Shown: piece after piece, positions 12,378-23,869 of the stretch | How positions within the stretch are numbered: the stretch's first letter is position 1 | How the letters are laid out: every line of letters begins with the position of its first letter | NCBI GenBank assembly: GCA_950295325.1 | Contig: OX485808.1 | Coordinates: 17,382,527 to 17,446,526 of the forward strand | Reading direction: 5' to 3' | Source of the DNA: Polytrichum commune | Lineage: Eukaryota; Streptophyta; Polytrichopsida; Polytrichales; Polytrichaceae | Length of the DNA: 64,000 nucleotides | Notes under the pieces: generated by a model | What the model was told of the DNA's origin: nothing | Seen by the model: only the letters and a program-made list of their open reading frames with translations | Database searches by the model: none | Translations under genes and position numbers: made by a program

Positions 12378-12490
12378 TTGATTTGAAATTCATTCACTCT
12401 CAACCACTCTCTGCATTTGCCCACTGTCCAACACTATCTAGCATTGGCTTACTCTTCACCCTCCAACGTTGTCACTTAGAGGAGACAACT

Positions 12491-14217
12491 TGGACAAGCC
12501 AGGCCTCACACTAACATTCTATGTTCCAAGTCTCCTTCACGCTGGAACATGTAGAGCATCCACTTCAGCAACCTCTACCTCCACACTCTTAGCTCGCATA
12601 TACTGCAGGGGATTTTGTCGACACAACTCCATCTCCTCCATTAGCGACCATTCTGATGCCGATTCTTCAAGACCGATAGTGCAATCTTCTCCACCAAGTA
12701 TTGTCCTCCAGCTCCCGCTATCCTTATGGATAACAACACTCCATCCAGGCCGCTCCAAACATTGGGAAAATAATGCATGCGGTCATTCAAGCTGTGTCTA
12801 TCACCACATTGGGCAAGACATTGACAAAGACAGCAAGTGTTGGAGAGGTTCGCTTCTGCATGGCCCCCAGCCTAATTGCAACTAAGTAGCTTTGAGCATG
12901 CTTCATGCAGCAAACTCAGTTTTGGAATTATGCGGACTGCACTGTTTATGGTATGTAGTGTCACTTACATATTTTGAGGCGTATGCTAGGTTACACTAAT
13001 GATCAACAACTTCACCGTTAGTGTCACCTCATGATGCTTGACATTCAATTGTGCTTGCTAATATCTTGGCATGAGTTTGTTCAGTAGTGTTATGAGGTGT
13101 ACGCCTATGTTACACAATGGTCTACAAGTTGACTAAAGTGTGTACAAATGACACTTGCCATTAGTATGCTTAAGAATATCTTCTTATTGCATACAAAAAT
13201 GCAAAACTATCATCTCAAGTATCTCAACGTGCTACGCTAAATGTCTTAGTGTAGCTAATTGTTCACTATAAAAAGTAACTTATGTGGACAATTAGTATCA
13301 GATGAGGAATTAGTGGACGTGACACTTTGAGACTGCTAAACATCTAGTTTAGGCCTTTCACAAATAGTGTATGTGACACTAAATACCATAAATGGTGTGT
13401 ACCAGAATTTAATTAGCTGCGAGCAGTAAGGTTGGTGAACTTTTATTCATGAATACCCTCACAGAAAGTGTTTCCAATGCTGTGTGGTCCGAGATCCAAG
13501 ATTCAGCTGTGTGATAGTTGAATCTGCTTCTGCCTGTATTTTACTCAATGGGATTTGAACTTCATTCATACTTTCAGACACATTGCTTGTGTCAACTTGC
13601 CAACAAATTATGGACTAATAATTTGCAGGGACACACAGAATGAGAAGAATCTAACTGGACTTCATTCAACACTTCGTGTTTATTGATGTATACCCTTTTC
13701 AGTCTGGCTTCTCTAATAAACATGCTCTCAAGCAGAGGAAGACATAGAAAACATGCCATCTAGAAGTGCTGATTAATCACACACTCAACATGTACCTTTT
13801 CAGGATAGAAGTTTTTAAGACTCAAAAGAAATCCAAGAGACACAACGAGACTTGTTGTGTGAGAACAGTGGTAATCTCTTCCTCAGAGTGAGAATGTGCA
13901 CATATGCAAAAACCCAGTTGCATGAAGGCCTTCGATACATTCATCTGTCTACAATTTGTCAACAGGATAACTCCATATAAAATAGTAAAAACTCATGTGA
14001 CAATGACGTCTCATATTCCACTTCTTTCAAAGTGATGACAAGTGGTGCAAGAATAGTGGTCATCTCTTCTGCACCTCCCTTCATTGTATTTCAACATGAG
14101 AACATATTATGTACAAGTTCATGAGGCATTGCATAAAACCTCAAGTCCAGACCCATCAATAATAACAAACATTGGCCACCGTCAAATGAAATGTTGAAGG
14201 TATAGAAAAGACTTTTG
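12491..14217. other. Gene-free stretch
   Basis: Open frames at 12.5-12.9 kb show no recognisable domain. The 12.95-13.4 kb part repeats phrases built on GTGTCAC...TTAGTGT and may be an old repeat. From about 13.4 kb it probably includes the 3' region of the SAM-domain gene. No RNA gene seen. Confidence 0.4.
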
Positions 14218-16863
14218 CTATGTGTACCCATTTCTCCGTAGCTGTTCTATTAGCATAACCAGTTTCCTGCGGTCACCAAGGCTCTGAATGCCAACCTCGT
14301 CTCGCAGAACGTCATTACTGAGCTGCAAAAGCAATGGTCCATCAATATTGTTCTCGGCAAACGTGGAAGCGTATCTTGCAAGCCCTTGCTCAGCCAACCA
14401 CTGCATTGTGTCTCCAACAGACCACTTCTCAGGTCTTCCTGTTCTCAACCAAGTTCAAAATGCTTGTCAATATAATATAAGCTTCGGCATGACAACTAAA
14501 TTGCCTTCTAAACTTATCCTCTGCCACAACTTGATAAGTATTTGTACGACCTTTGATAAGTAATTGTATGAACTTGGACAAGTATTTGTATAACCTTCGA
14601 CACGTAATTGTAATAACTTTGGCAAGAGTTTGTATGAGTGTCACATGGATGACTTTCCCAGTGTCTAATATCTGGTGCTTGAAATTAAAAGAAGGTAAGC
14701 AAATGCTCACTACAAAGAGTTATCAGATCATAATGTAGGTTCCCGCTCTCTGCATAACCTGTCAACTTTCCAGATAGCAATTTGGTTCGTAGAAAGAGTC
14801 TCTTCAATACAAAAACACAAAAATCTCACACGAATACCCCTTGTGAGCGTGGTGAAGACAGCAATAATTATCGAGTAGTGGATTACAATGTTTTTGGCTG
14901 GATAAGGAGGTATGCCAGATTTCGTGACTCCAGGCTATTGACTCAGGCAAATGTTAAGGGTTTAGTGGTAGATTCAATGAGGAAGTAACAATGCCAAGGG
15001 TTTAGTAGGCTTGTGATTGAAGTTGTAATAAGAATTAGGGGCGATGCTTGCAGGACTGTGAAACCCTACAGATTGGGTTGACAGAACCAGATTGGGTGAC
15101 ATGTTACCTGCTACTACCACAATTTTGTGAGGAGATGCCCAATTGTGTGACTCTAGGCTATGGACAAGCAAATGGTCAGGTTTTTGTAGTATTTTGAATG
15201 GGGAAGAATATTGCCATAGGTTTGGTGCGCTTGCAACTCAAGATAAAAGGAGAATTAACCCTCGGTGCTTGCAGGATTGTGAAACCCTACAGATTTGCAG
15301 GAATGTTGAGAAAACGTGCAGATTGGGTGCAGTTTTGACATGTTCTTTGGCAATACTGCACATTCGTGAGGAGATGCCAAATTTTGTGGCTCCAGGCTAT
15401 GAACTCAGAAAATTGTTCAGGGTTCAATGGTAGTTTCAATGGGGAAGAGCACTGCCATGGGTTTTAGTACGATTGTAACTGAAGTAGGAATGAGAATTAA
15501 GTCTCAAATCTTGCAGGGCTGCAAAAGCCTACAGATTTGCAGTAAAGTTGATAGAAATTGCAGATAAGGTGGAGTTTTGACATGTTACCTGGACATAGCA
15601 TGGTCCCTGACAAGCTTTAATGGTAGATCCAATGGGGAAGAACATTTGCCAGGGGTTTAGTAGGCTTGCAATTGAAGCTAAAGTGAGAGTCAAGCCTCGA
15701 ATCTCTCGCAGGACAGTGAAACCCCACAAAACATTTGCAGCAACACAAAAGATCGGGTGAGTTTCGCCATCATGTTTACCTGGCAACACCGATTTTTCGC
15801 CAGGAGAGCTTTGAGCAAGCAGCATATCAAATTCCTCCAACTCCTTCAGCCGCTGAATCCTTTCTTTCTCTTCCACACTGATCTCCTTTGGAACTGGCTT
15901 CGGATCTTTCTCCTTCAACTTGCCACTTGATCTTTTCGTTTTGGCCACTTCCATCAAAACCCTCTCATTCTTCACACGGGCTTCCTCGAATGGCAAGTGC
16001 AAGGCTCCAAGAATGAGTGCCACATTACTCACAAGACCAATTTGGAAAAACACCGACCACCCTCCATTCAACAACAGAAGAAGGGTAAACAAGGGAGGGC
16101 CACCATAAACCCATGCATTCGCAACCATGCCCGCTTTAGCTCGAGCAGACAGATGCTCTTGCCTCCTCGCCAGCCGCAACCATACAAAAAGATTTGCGAA
16201 AGGGATAAGCCCCCTGGCAAGAGAGAATCCATAATCAATTATTCCAGGTTGCGAAACTTTCAATTTACTCCACCACTTCTCACGGGGCAATGAATTTAGC
16301 TCACTTCGACTATGCTCCAGCGCATACCATCCCACAATACAATTCGCCAACATGATGCTACACAGGATTAGGTCACCCGCAGAAAAGAAACCCCTTGTCC
16401 CAGGTAACAACCCCCTCAAGCTTGACACCCACCCCACCATGAAGAGAGCTTCAAAAGAAACCAGCCCCAGGGGTAAGGCTATGGCCAATTGCGGTAGCTC
16501 ATCTTCCAACTCCTCCAATTTCCCATCCTGCAAACTCCTCTCCAAATTCCGCACCGCCTTCTTCACCTTGTTTTTGAACCCTGCCCTGATGACCATACCC
16601 TCCTTCGACACATCATCAATTCTTTGCAATCTCTGAAGCTTTATAGGGATTCTCAATAATTTCTTATGTCCTAAACCCCCCAGGCATGAAATTCGATGAG
16701 GAGCGCATGTGAAGGAAATTGGGCAGGCTAAACCTTGAAATCGACGCTTTATGACAACTTCACGGTACGATGATGAACACGAAGCATGGGCTGAAGAATT
16801 CTGCCTCACTCCATAACAGGAAGGAGTGGACATGAGATGTGTCAATGAAGCAGACATCATCAT
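14218..16863 (-). CDS. Predicted plastid multi-pass membrane protein with C-terminal SAM domain
   Basis: Model of two exons: 16863-15780 and 14438-14218. The donor CCAG|gtaaac and the acceptor aacag|GAAG agree in phase 1, giving about 434 residues. The N-terminus (about 60 residues, Ser/Arg rich, few acids) looks like a chloroplast transit peptide. Hydrophobic segments lie near 126-147, 161-182, 213-231, 247-267 and 271-291, followed by a charged helix (295-345). The last exon encodes a clear SAM domain: WSVGDTMQWLAEQGL, then NNIDGPLLLQL, then GIQSLGDRRKLVMLIEQL. SAM domains usually mediate protein or RNA binding. I do not recognise the membrane family. The join of the two exons is inferred from splice phase, strand and spacing, and other exons in the 1.3-kb intron cannot be excluded. 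Reading straight through the donor gives a 444-residue frame that is probably intron. Confidence 0.65.
14990..15795 (-). repeat. Tandem ~190-230-bp repeats covering an exon end and donor site
   Basis: Four diverged units within and at the edge of the SAM-gene intron. Plus-strand landmarks recurring in order are CTTGCAGGA(C/T)TGTGAAACCCTACAGATT, GACATGTT(A/C), GTGAGGAGATGCC, and GGGGAAGA(A/G)...TGCCA. The unit nearest the exon overlaps the coding end and true donor (15780). Other units keep a donor-like CAGGTAAC on the minus strand at about 15,590 and 15,110; one has lost it. Confidence 0.7.
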
Positions 16864-17935
16864 TGGAACTCCGAGCGGCCACTCGGTTGGCTTGACCCAC
16901 TACTTAATCTGCGTTCTGGCCTCCTTTTTTTCTCTGCATTGTAATAAGAATTTGCTGCGAGGAGTGTGTATCGACTCATCACTCATCAGAACCTACCCAC
17001 CGCTTGAATCCTGGCTATGGCGTGAGTCGTGATGACAACTACCAGAAAGCCTCCAAAATGGGATGATATGCGTTCATCCAGACAGTGGCCACCATGCCCT
17101 CCATTTGTTTACGCATCCCCTCCCTTATAATAAACTCTGCAATTCACCATTCCACGCCCGCATTTAAGTAAGTAATACTACTATGCGGGTGCTATTCGGT
17201 TACTTTTCTTAATTGACCCCTATGCATATTTGATTGGTTTGTGGTGAGTCCGTGAGGAATCAAAGAACAAACAGCATAAGGACACATGTTCAGAAGAGAT
17301 TGGAAGAAGTCTTCAACTTTATCAGTTACTCCACACTCAATACTGTAGTAAACACAATTGGGATCTCAAATTGTATTCATTTGAGAAATCAACAAACATG
17401 TACTTTCAATAACCATAACTAAATCAAAGGAGGTCTGATTTCCAACCTGATTGTTGCTGATGCTTCATCTAAGATTTGCTAGTGCAACACAAGTTCCATT
17501 GTGAATATCTAATCAATACTGGAAGTTGGAGATGATGAAAAACAAACCGAATAACACCCACATACCTAAGTAGCTAATTCCTCATTCTTTCGCAGTTTAC
17601 CGCTAACTTACTGTATCCACCATGACTAAATTTGTAAAATGAACATAATTCGGGGACTTGCTCCAAAAGCTCCAAGCCAACTTGTCTGTACAGAGGACTG
17701 ATAAGTTAAGTGATGAGTTTGGTGTTGATAAGGGAGGATCGTGGTGTAATTAATGAGAGTAACGGCTTTTCGGATAGAATAACTGTGAAGCTATGTACTA
17801 TGGTTATGGGTGCAGTGGCAAAACCTTAAGAAAACCCTATGATGGCCATCGAGAGAGGATAGGGAGCGCTGTTCCCGCCAGAAGTGGGAGACGAAAGAGG
17901 CGTTCAAAGCCATTCCCGCCATTTCATTCCAATTG
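16864..17935. other. Divergent intergenic region between SAM-domain and F-box genes
   Basis: About 1.07 kb between the two divergent transcription units, plausibly containing both promoters. It is AT-rich, with a TTATAATA stretch near 17,125. No open frame of interest. Confidence 0.4.
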
Positions 17936-18720
17936 TCCCCCCCTCTCTCTCTCTCTCTCGTCTCTCGTTGTCTCTCTCTAACTCTCCCGCTCTTCTCCTC
18001 TGTTTCTCTCGATCTCCATCATTCTCCCGCTGTTTTGCATCATCGGCCAGTGACACTGCTCAACACCAACAAACCTGCCAAACCCACATTGCCACCGTCA
18101 TATCAAACTTTTCCCGTTCTGTTTCCCTCCCTCCCAACTTCCATACCATCAAAGGAAGGCTCTGTTCAATGTCCTCCGAGCTTACCCCCTCTTCTTCGGA
18201 GTCTGTTTTCTCTTAAGTTTCGAGTCTTTCAGTGTATGCCCTCTCTCACTCAACTCCACCTTCCGCTATTGCATCAACCTCGGCCACATTGGTCAACATT
18301 AACAAACCTTCGAAACCCACATTGCCTCCATCATAATGAACCTTTCCCCATTCTATTTCTCTCTCTCCTAACTCTCGCGCCATCAAAGGCCCTTTTTTCA
18401 AATTCAGAATCTGTTATCTCTTGGGTTTGAGTCCTCGGTGTATGTCCCCCTCTTCTTTACTTTCTTTTTTTCTTTCTTCCTTTCCCTCTTTCTTGCGATC
18501 GATCTCCATCTTCCGCTATTTCATCATCATTTGCCACATAGCTCAACATCAACAACCTTCCCAAACCCACATTCCCTGCTCCTAACAAACTTTATCCATC
18601 CTCGCACCATCAAATCAAAGGCTCTTCTTTTTCAATGTCCCCCTCCTCCTCCTTCTCCTCTAGGCCTACCATCTCTTCTTCCGACTCTGTTCTTCTCTTG
18701 GGTTTGATTCTTCCGGTGTG
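17936..18720 (+). repeat. Triplicated pyrimidine-rich leader of the F-box gene
   Basis: Three imperfect tandem units of roughly 230-290 bases. Each runs from a CT-rich block through CATCAACC/CAACATCAACAA, AAACCCACATT, AACTTT..CC and CATCAAAGG to a TCTCTTGGGTTTGA-like end. They lie just before the ATG at 18756, so they probably form the 5' untranslated region. The long open frames across them are low-complexity readthrough and lack domains. Confidence 0.7.
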
Positions 18721-18755
18721 AGTTTGAGTTTGAGTATTTTCTATTGGGATAAGGG

Positions 18756-20353
18756 ATGGGTCCAACGAGGTCTGCAAACTGCTGTGAGAGGGTTCCGGAC
18801 GCAGTGCTCGCCAAGATCTTCGCTCTGTTACCAGCCTCACAAATTGCAAGCTCCTGTGCACTGGTATGCAAAGCATGGAGGGATTGCACCCATGATGAGA
18901 CGCTATGGATGGACTTATGCATGGGTTCGGGGCTACGAGGAATGGATGCCATGCGATGTATGGGAGGATGGAAGGGCTTATTTGGAGCAGTATATGGGGT
19001 GAATTTGGTGGCCAGTCCTCACTTTGAACGTATTCATCACATCGACTCGGAACGCATCAAAGACCAACCATTGCGGCCATGGGAGCCCAAACATAGGCTT
19101 CTTTATGATCGCATTTGCAGCGTGGATGAAAATCCTGATGAACCTCACCCTTATTGCCATTGGGCTGCGGAAGGTGGCTCTGTATTTCAACGCGGTGGTG
19201 GTGATGGTGTGTTGCGCGAATGCCCTCCCCTTGATTGCCAACCTTGTCCTGCAGCCAGGGAGAAATCGGTTTTGGCCACTTCTTATGAATGGGGCAAAGT
19301 GCAACAGTATGTGGGTTTGCAAACATTTTCCAACAAATTTCTGGATTCTAGCCCTGCCATCATGTTTTCTGTGTGGTATGCGGGCAAGATTGGGTCTCCG
19401 GGTGTCTTCAAAGTCGAAGTAATCCTTCGAGATGAGCTCAAGAATGCTATCTTCAGCTGGTGAGTTTTCTTTTTTTCCTTCCTTTCAATTATTCTTCCTC
19501 CCTGTAACCTATTTTATGAGCAGTCAACCCCAAATTTTGTGATACATGGATATACTTTGAAAGCATGTATCTCAAAGTTCCATCATCCTTTAAAAGTATG
19601 TATCTCAAAAGTTCCTAGATGTGCTCTGAAGGCATGCATGCGCTTTGAATTTCTATCAATCTCCATACATGCATGCCTTTGAGATTCTCCCCAAAAAACT
19701 TGTTGCTGACATCGTGGATTGTTGTCCACAGGGACTCAGGGGACTTGAAGTCGAATGAGGATCAATGGAAACAGGAGAAGCATCTGATTCACAGCTACCC
19801 TTCTGTAAGTCTCTCTGGAAATGTAGTGCTGCTGTCCACGCATGTTGTACATTCCGTATGGAACAGATGTCAGCTGTGAAATTTGTTTGGTGAATGGGAA
19901 TGGATTAGCAGCGTGAATTTAGTAGTATCATTTTCGAATCAACGTTTTGACTGTTTCTTGGAAGGTTTTGAGCAAGTGCCGCCTTTTCTACATGAACTGA
20001 TGGTTTGTATACCCTCTCCTATTTATACAAGTATATGTGTGCGTGTATTTAGGGCTTGCGATCAATTGTGGTGAAATTAGCAGGCAAGTCCATCAGGCAA
20101 GGGAGTGGATTTAACGGGGCTAAGTGCACTGCTGTGAAGGTCCAATTTGTGCCTGTCCACGAGGTGAGCACAATTTTCCTGTAATTAAGCTTGGGTCTTG
20201 CATTGTTGGGCAAAAGCACTTGATGTTTTCATGTTGATGTTATTAAGCTTGACTATGTTTATTTCCTAATCACCGGTGCCTGTTGACCATTTACAGGTGA
20301 AGATGCACCTTGCAGAATGCAAAGATCCTCGAGATAAGGTTTGCAGTCCCTGA
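18756..20353 (+). CDS. F-box protein with FBA-like C-terminal domain
   Basis: Four exons: 18756-19459, 19732-19804, 20053-20163, 20297-20353. All introns are GT-AG and phases agree, giving about 314 residues. The F-box is at residues 13-55 (VPDAVLAKIFALLPASQI, then CALVCKAWRDCTHDETLW), so the protein should be the substrate-recognition subunit of an SCF ubiquitin ligase through SKP1. The region from about 185 to 310 resembles the F-box-associated (FBA) fold of animal FBXO2/FBXO6-type proteins: a VWYAGK segment, then QWKQEKHLIHSYPSGLRS across the exon 2-3 join, then FNGAKCTAVKVQF. That assignment is by eye. The last exon could be longer if GATAAG|gtttgc is a donor. Target unknown. Confidence 0.8.
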
Positions 20354-21429
20354 ACCTTGTACTTCCATGTGCGAATGAAGAGTTTGACAATATACCACGA
20401 TGGAGTCAATGATGCTGCCAAGGTTTAGACAACTCCAAGTTTTGTGCTGATGAGTTGTCATTTTTTAAAGGGCTGACATTATTCTCCTCAATGTAGCAAC
20501 AATTAGATTACCGGAAACGAGGTAGCTCTTGTACAGTAAAATCCATTGCCCATCACACCGCAGAACACAGTGTGCAGGATACTCTGGCGCAAACTCTGTT
20601 CTCAGTACATGATACTGGCTTGTATGCCACTCGAATCATTAGGCTGGGTTGTATTATAAAATTTTGGCTCACTACTTTTTATCTTCAGTTCAGAAATACT
20701 AGGCATTCATATTTTGTTGTGATCATGTTCTCTTATCCTGTTCTCTTCCATTTATGGTCTTCCCTTAGTTCACACATACGTCTCATAAATTACACCATTT
20801 CATACGTGAAAATAAGTTGTGGATAGTCTTGTAGACTGTTGATTATGAGATGGGGAGATGAAAGAAACTATATCTGCCTAGGAAAAGCCCAAGATGGCTC
20901 CTGAGATGTTCATGAGCACATCAACAAGATTTGCTCATGTTGAATCGTTCCAAAATTGCAAGATGCCTTTCTTGAGATTCTACATGAGCAAATCCACTGT
21001 TTTAGCAAATACATGCTGTAAACAAAGACATCAATATTATCAATTGTCGGTCCCCTGTGTAGACACTAAATTGGCCGCCATGGAGTACTGATGATAATTT
21101 ACTTGTTATCTTTGGAATGGGATTTACAACAATATTTGTCTTGGGAAACACAAATAAAACTGTGGCTGTGATTTAGGTGTAGCTTAGGAGGCATACAATA
21201 GAATTGCTGGATCAAACTTTTACAGCTTTGATGACCTGTGAGGTTTGTGGCCCTGTTGCGGGCACTTCTAGCTCCACAAACAATTGGCTGTTGGCCTCAA
21301 TTGGGACTTGCCTCATCCCATTAGCAATTTGTCAACGGATTGTCATTTCAAGTTTCACGACCAAAATTGACATACAATAGTTATTAGAGGTCAAAGTAAA
21401 GATTGTCTTTCTCTTCAAGCCATCATGTT
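20354..21429. other. 3' region and intergenic DNA
   Basis: Probably the F-box 3' untranslated region at first, then AT-rich sequence without recognisable genes. A GGGCACTTC(T/C)A(G/A)CTCCACA segment at about 21,258 recurs at about 32,584, so part is a dispersed repeat. Confidence 0.4.
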
Positions 21430-21634
21430 CAATGAATGGGGAGAACCATCTGCTAGTTATAGATGAACTGGTTGAAGTTCAAGACTTGAGGAAAATTACA
21501 GACCATTTTGGAGGAATCTAAAGAATATACCTCTAATTAATAAAGAAATCCAAAAGATGTCAACATGTAACCAGTTGGACTTGGAAACCCTAGGATCTCG
21601 ACCGATTATGCCCACAATCCTCCTTGGGCATTGA
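21430..21634 (+). repeat. R1 repeat, copy 2
   Basis: Starts CAATGAATGGGGAG, ends CCTTGGGCATTG, with the family core (TAGATGAACTGGTTGA, GATGTCAACATGTAACCAG, GATTATGCCCA). Same orientation as the 7.5-kb copy. Confidence 0.65.
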
Positions 21635-22689
21635 TCACATTGGCCCTCCCAATTGCAAAAATTATACTAAATATACTTAATTATACTAATTCATGAGGGT
21701 GATAGTAATTCAAGTCACACGCACGATGTAGCCAAATCTCAAAGTTACTGAGGGTTGAAGTTGCTACATAGTGACACTAAATTCATGAAGAAGGTCAATT
21801 CCATGCTCATTAACCATAAATTTCAAGAAAAGTAGTGCATGCTTGTGATTAGTGCGTGCTACATGCTTCTCAGTGAATAGTGCTCTATGCTGATACTTTT
21901 GAGTGATTAGTGCCAAGTGCCAAGTGCCAATATTTTACTGAATAGTGCCAAGTATTGGTACTTTCATGCCAAGTGCAGATACTTTGATGCCAAGTACCGG
22001 TACTTTTGAGTGAACAGTGCCAAGATGAACAGGATTCCTTACTTCATGACGTAAAGGAATTTAGCTTCACCTTCACTAGTTTCCCACACTCACTAATTGG
22101 TATATTTAGTGTAGTGAACCAAGAAAGGAGAATATTATTTAAACACATAATCCAATCTCATCATTGCATGTGTCTTATAATCCCAAACCTTGCCATTATA
22201 CCACATTTAATATAGGCATCCAATTAAGAGGACTCACCACGTAAGGCCCAAATACCCAATACCCACTTCATTTGCACTGCCACCATGACTAGCTACTTCG
22301 CCTGCTTTACTTCATTTCCAAAACTCTAATAGGGATCTTATTTCTTTAAGGATTGAAACAATCCTGGGACTACTAGCATCCCTACACTAAAATGGATATT
22401 TAGTGTTTGATTATATTTAATGTTGTTAACACCTTGCCCTGCTCAACACTAATTTTCAATTTTTTGACAATTAGTGTTAGAATATATGCTAGGAGATATG
22501 TTGGAATTCTCCTTTTCTCATTGTTATTCTTTTGTTTCATATCCTTACTAACACTAAATTCAAACATGTAACTTCCACATATTATCATAGTTGATCTTTA
22601 GTGTTTAAGTTTACATTTAATGTTACTTACTTTCATAGGGTTATTGATCTTTAGTGTATGCTTTCATATTTAGTGTATCAAACACTAAA
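21635..22689. other. Gene-free stretch with short phrase repeats
   Basis: At 21.83-22.03 kb the phrases AGTGCCAAGTGC and GGTACTTT(C/T)(A/G) recur several times at irregular spacing, forming a degenerate minisatellite. At 22.38-22.69 kb repeated TTTAGTGT(A/T/G) units occur. No coding potential recognised. Confidence 0.45.
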
Positions 22690-23095
22690 TATCCTATTCG
22701 AGAAGAAGTCTATGGGCGATGAAAGCAGCTTCTGGCTTCTGGTGAGGCCACGTTGCCTGTGCTTTCTCGACCGTCGGATTTGACCGATGTAACCCTTCTC
22801 CCCTGATCTCCTCCGTCCACTGCATGTGCAGACAGACAGACAGAGAAGACATACAGACACTCACTCTCTTCACCTTCCCGATTACAATTTCTTTGCCGAT
22901 TCTCTTCGCCAAAGGTCATCCGATTACGCATTCTCTGTTCGGATTGGATCGGTGTCAGTAGGGTTTCAAAGTTGGGGTCTAGATTTGTGTGGCATAGAAA
23001 GATTGTGTTGTGAAGGTTGGGAGCCATTGGCTACTGGAGTGTGTAAATTTTAGAGTTCTCTTCTTCGGAATCGCATTTCCATGCGAGCAGCAGCA
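22690..23095 (+). other. Leader-exon-like sequence without a gene
   Basis: More GC-rich than its flanks, with a pyrimidine-rich, CAGACAGACAGAC-bearing start and a good plant donor at the end (CAGCAGCAG|gtgagc near 23,095). That is the look of a noncoding first exon of a plus-strand gene. No protein-coding exon follows before the TIR element at 23.87 kb. Inference only. Confidence 0.3.
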
Positions 23096-23869
23096 GGTGA
23101 GCGACATGCAGGGTAGATGAATTACGTTGTAGTAGTTCCTTCTTAATTCACCAAGAAGTGAGGCAGTCGGAGATGGAATTGCCTGTTTGAGAGGGAATTG
23201 TCTACATATTTGCAGTTCCTTGTGCAAGGAAAACAGTGTCCTGGAGGAATTTGCTTCCGTGCGGAAAGACCACAACCGCACATATTTGCAGTGAGATTTT
23301 ATTTGTAGGTTCTCCTCTTCTCTTCTAGTAGAGAAGGAGATTAAGAAGATTGCTTTGTGGGAGTGAGGAGTGCTTGGGGATGTCTATTTCGTTAGTGTAC
23401 TGTCCCAATGAACTCCAAATGAGCGCCAACATTAATTAAGGGAAGTGGGCCTCGTTTGGTCACTTATGTTAATTGAACCCCCAATAAATGAGTGGTGTGT
23501 GGAAGGTGTGGATCTAGAAATGGACACCAAAAGGATAGTTGCTTCAAAGAGATTGGACTTCAAAAAAATTAAATATTCTAAGTTCAATAGTCAACATAAG
23601 AGGGGAACATTTATGACCATTTAGAAGAGAATCTTCATTTTGATAATGAGAAGAAGTTCATATGAGCTCCAAACTAATCAACAAATTGAGTACAGCCTAG
23701 ATTAAGATTTTCTAATCGCATGCTAATCATTTCATGCTAATTGCATGTTCGATGTGAGAGGAAAAGTGGTCTAACATGAAAAATAAATTAAAAAATGACC
23801 CATTTAACCCTTAATGTTTTTCGAGACCACATTGTTGTTTTCTAGTGGGGGTTAGTACCCCTTAGCACC

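Larger units (their letters stand above)
10863..12490 (-). mobile_element. pogo/Tigger-like DNA transposon relic
   Basis: One end reads CAATTTACCCTCTCTAAG after a TA, similar in style to the Emigrant/Lemi-type plant pogo termini. The other end near 12,480 carries the rough inverse (CACTTAGAGG). The middle encodes a piece of a DDE transposase on the minus strand (see 12106-12377). The 10,863-11,290 part is repeated at 37.56-37.98 kb. The catalytic core upstream of the NTT...QPMD motif is missing, so the copy is dead. A separate TIR element has inserted at 11534-12097. Outer boundaries are approximate. Confidence 0.55.

Noticed and set aside
12469-12885. 138-codon open frame next to the pogo-like relic
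   Set aside because: Neither strand shows transposase or other domain motifs, and the composition looks non-coding.
15529-15779. Tail of the 444-residue open frame beyond the SAM-gene donor
   Set aside because: It lies in the tandem intron repeats, follows a good GT donor, and the phase-matched SAM exon downstream gives a better ending.
17793-18707. Serial open frames rich in Ser, Leu and Pro upstream of the F-box gene
   Set aside because: They are translations of CT-rich repeats in three frames and end before the F-box start; leader sequence is more likely.
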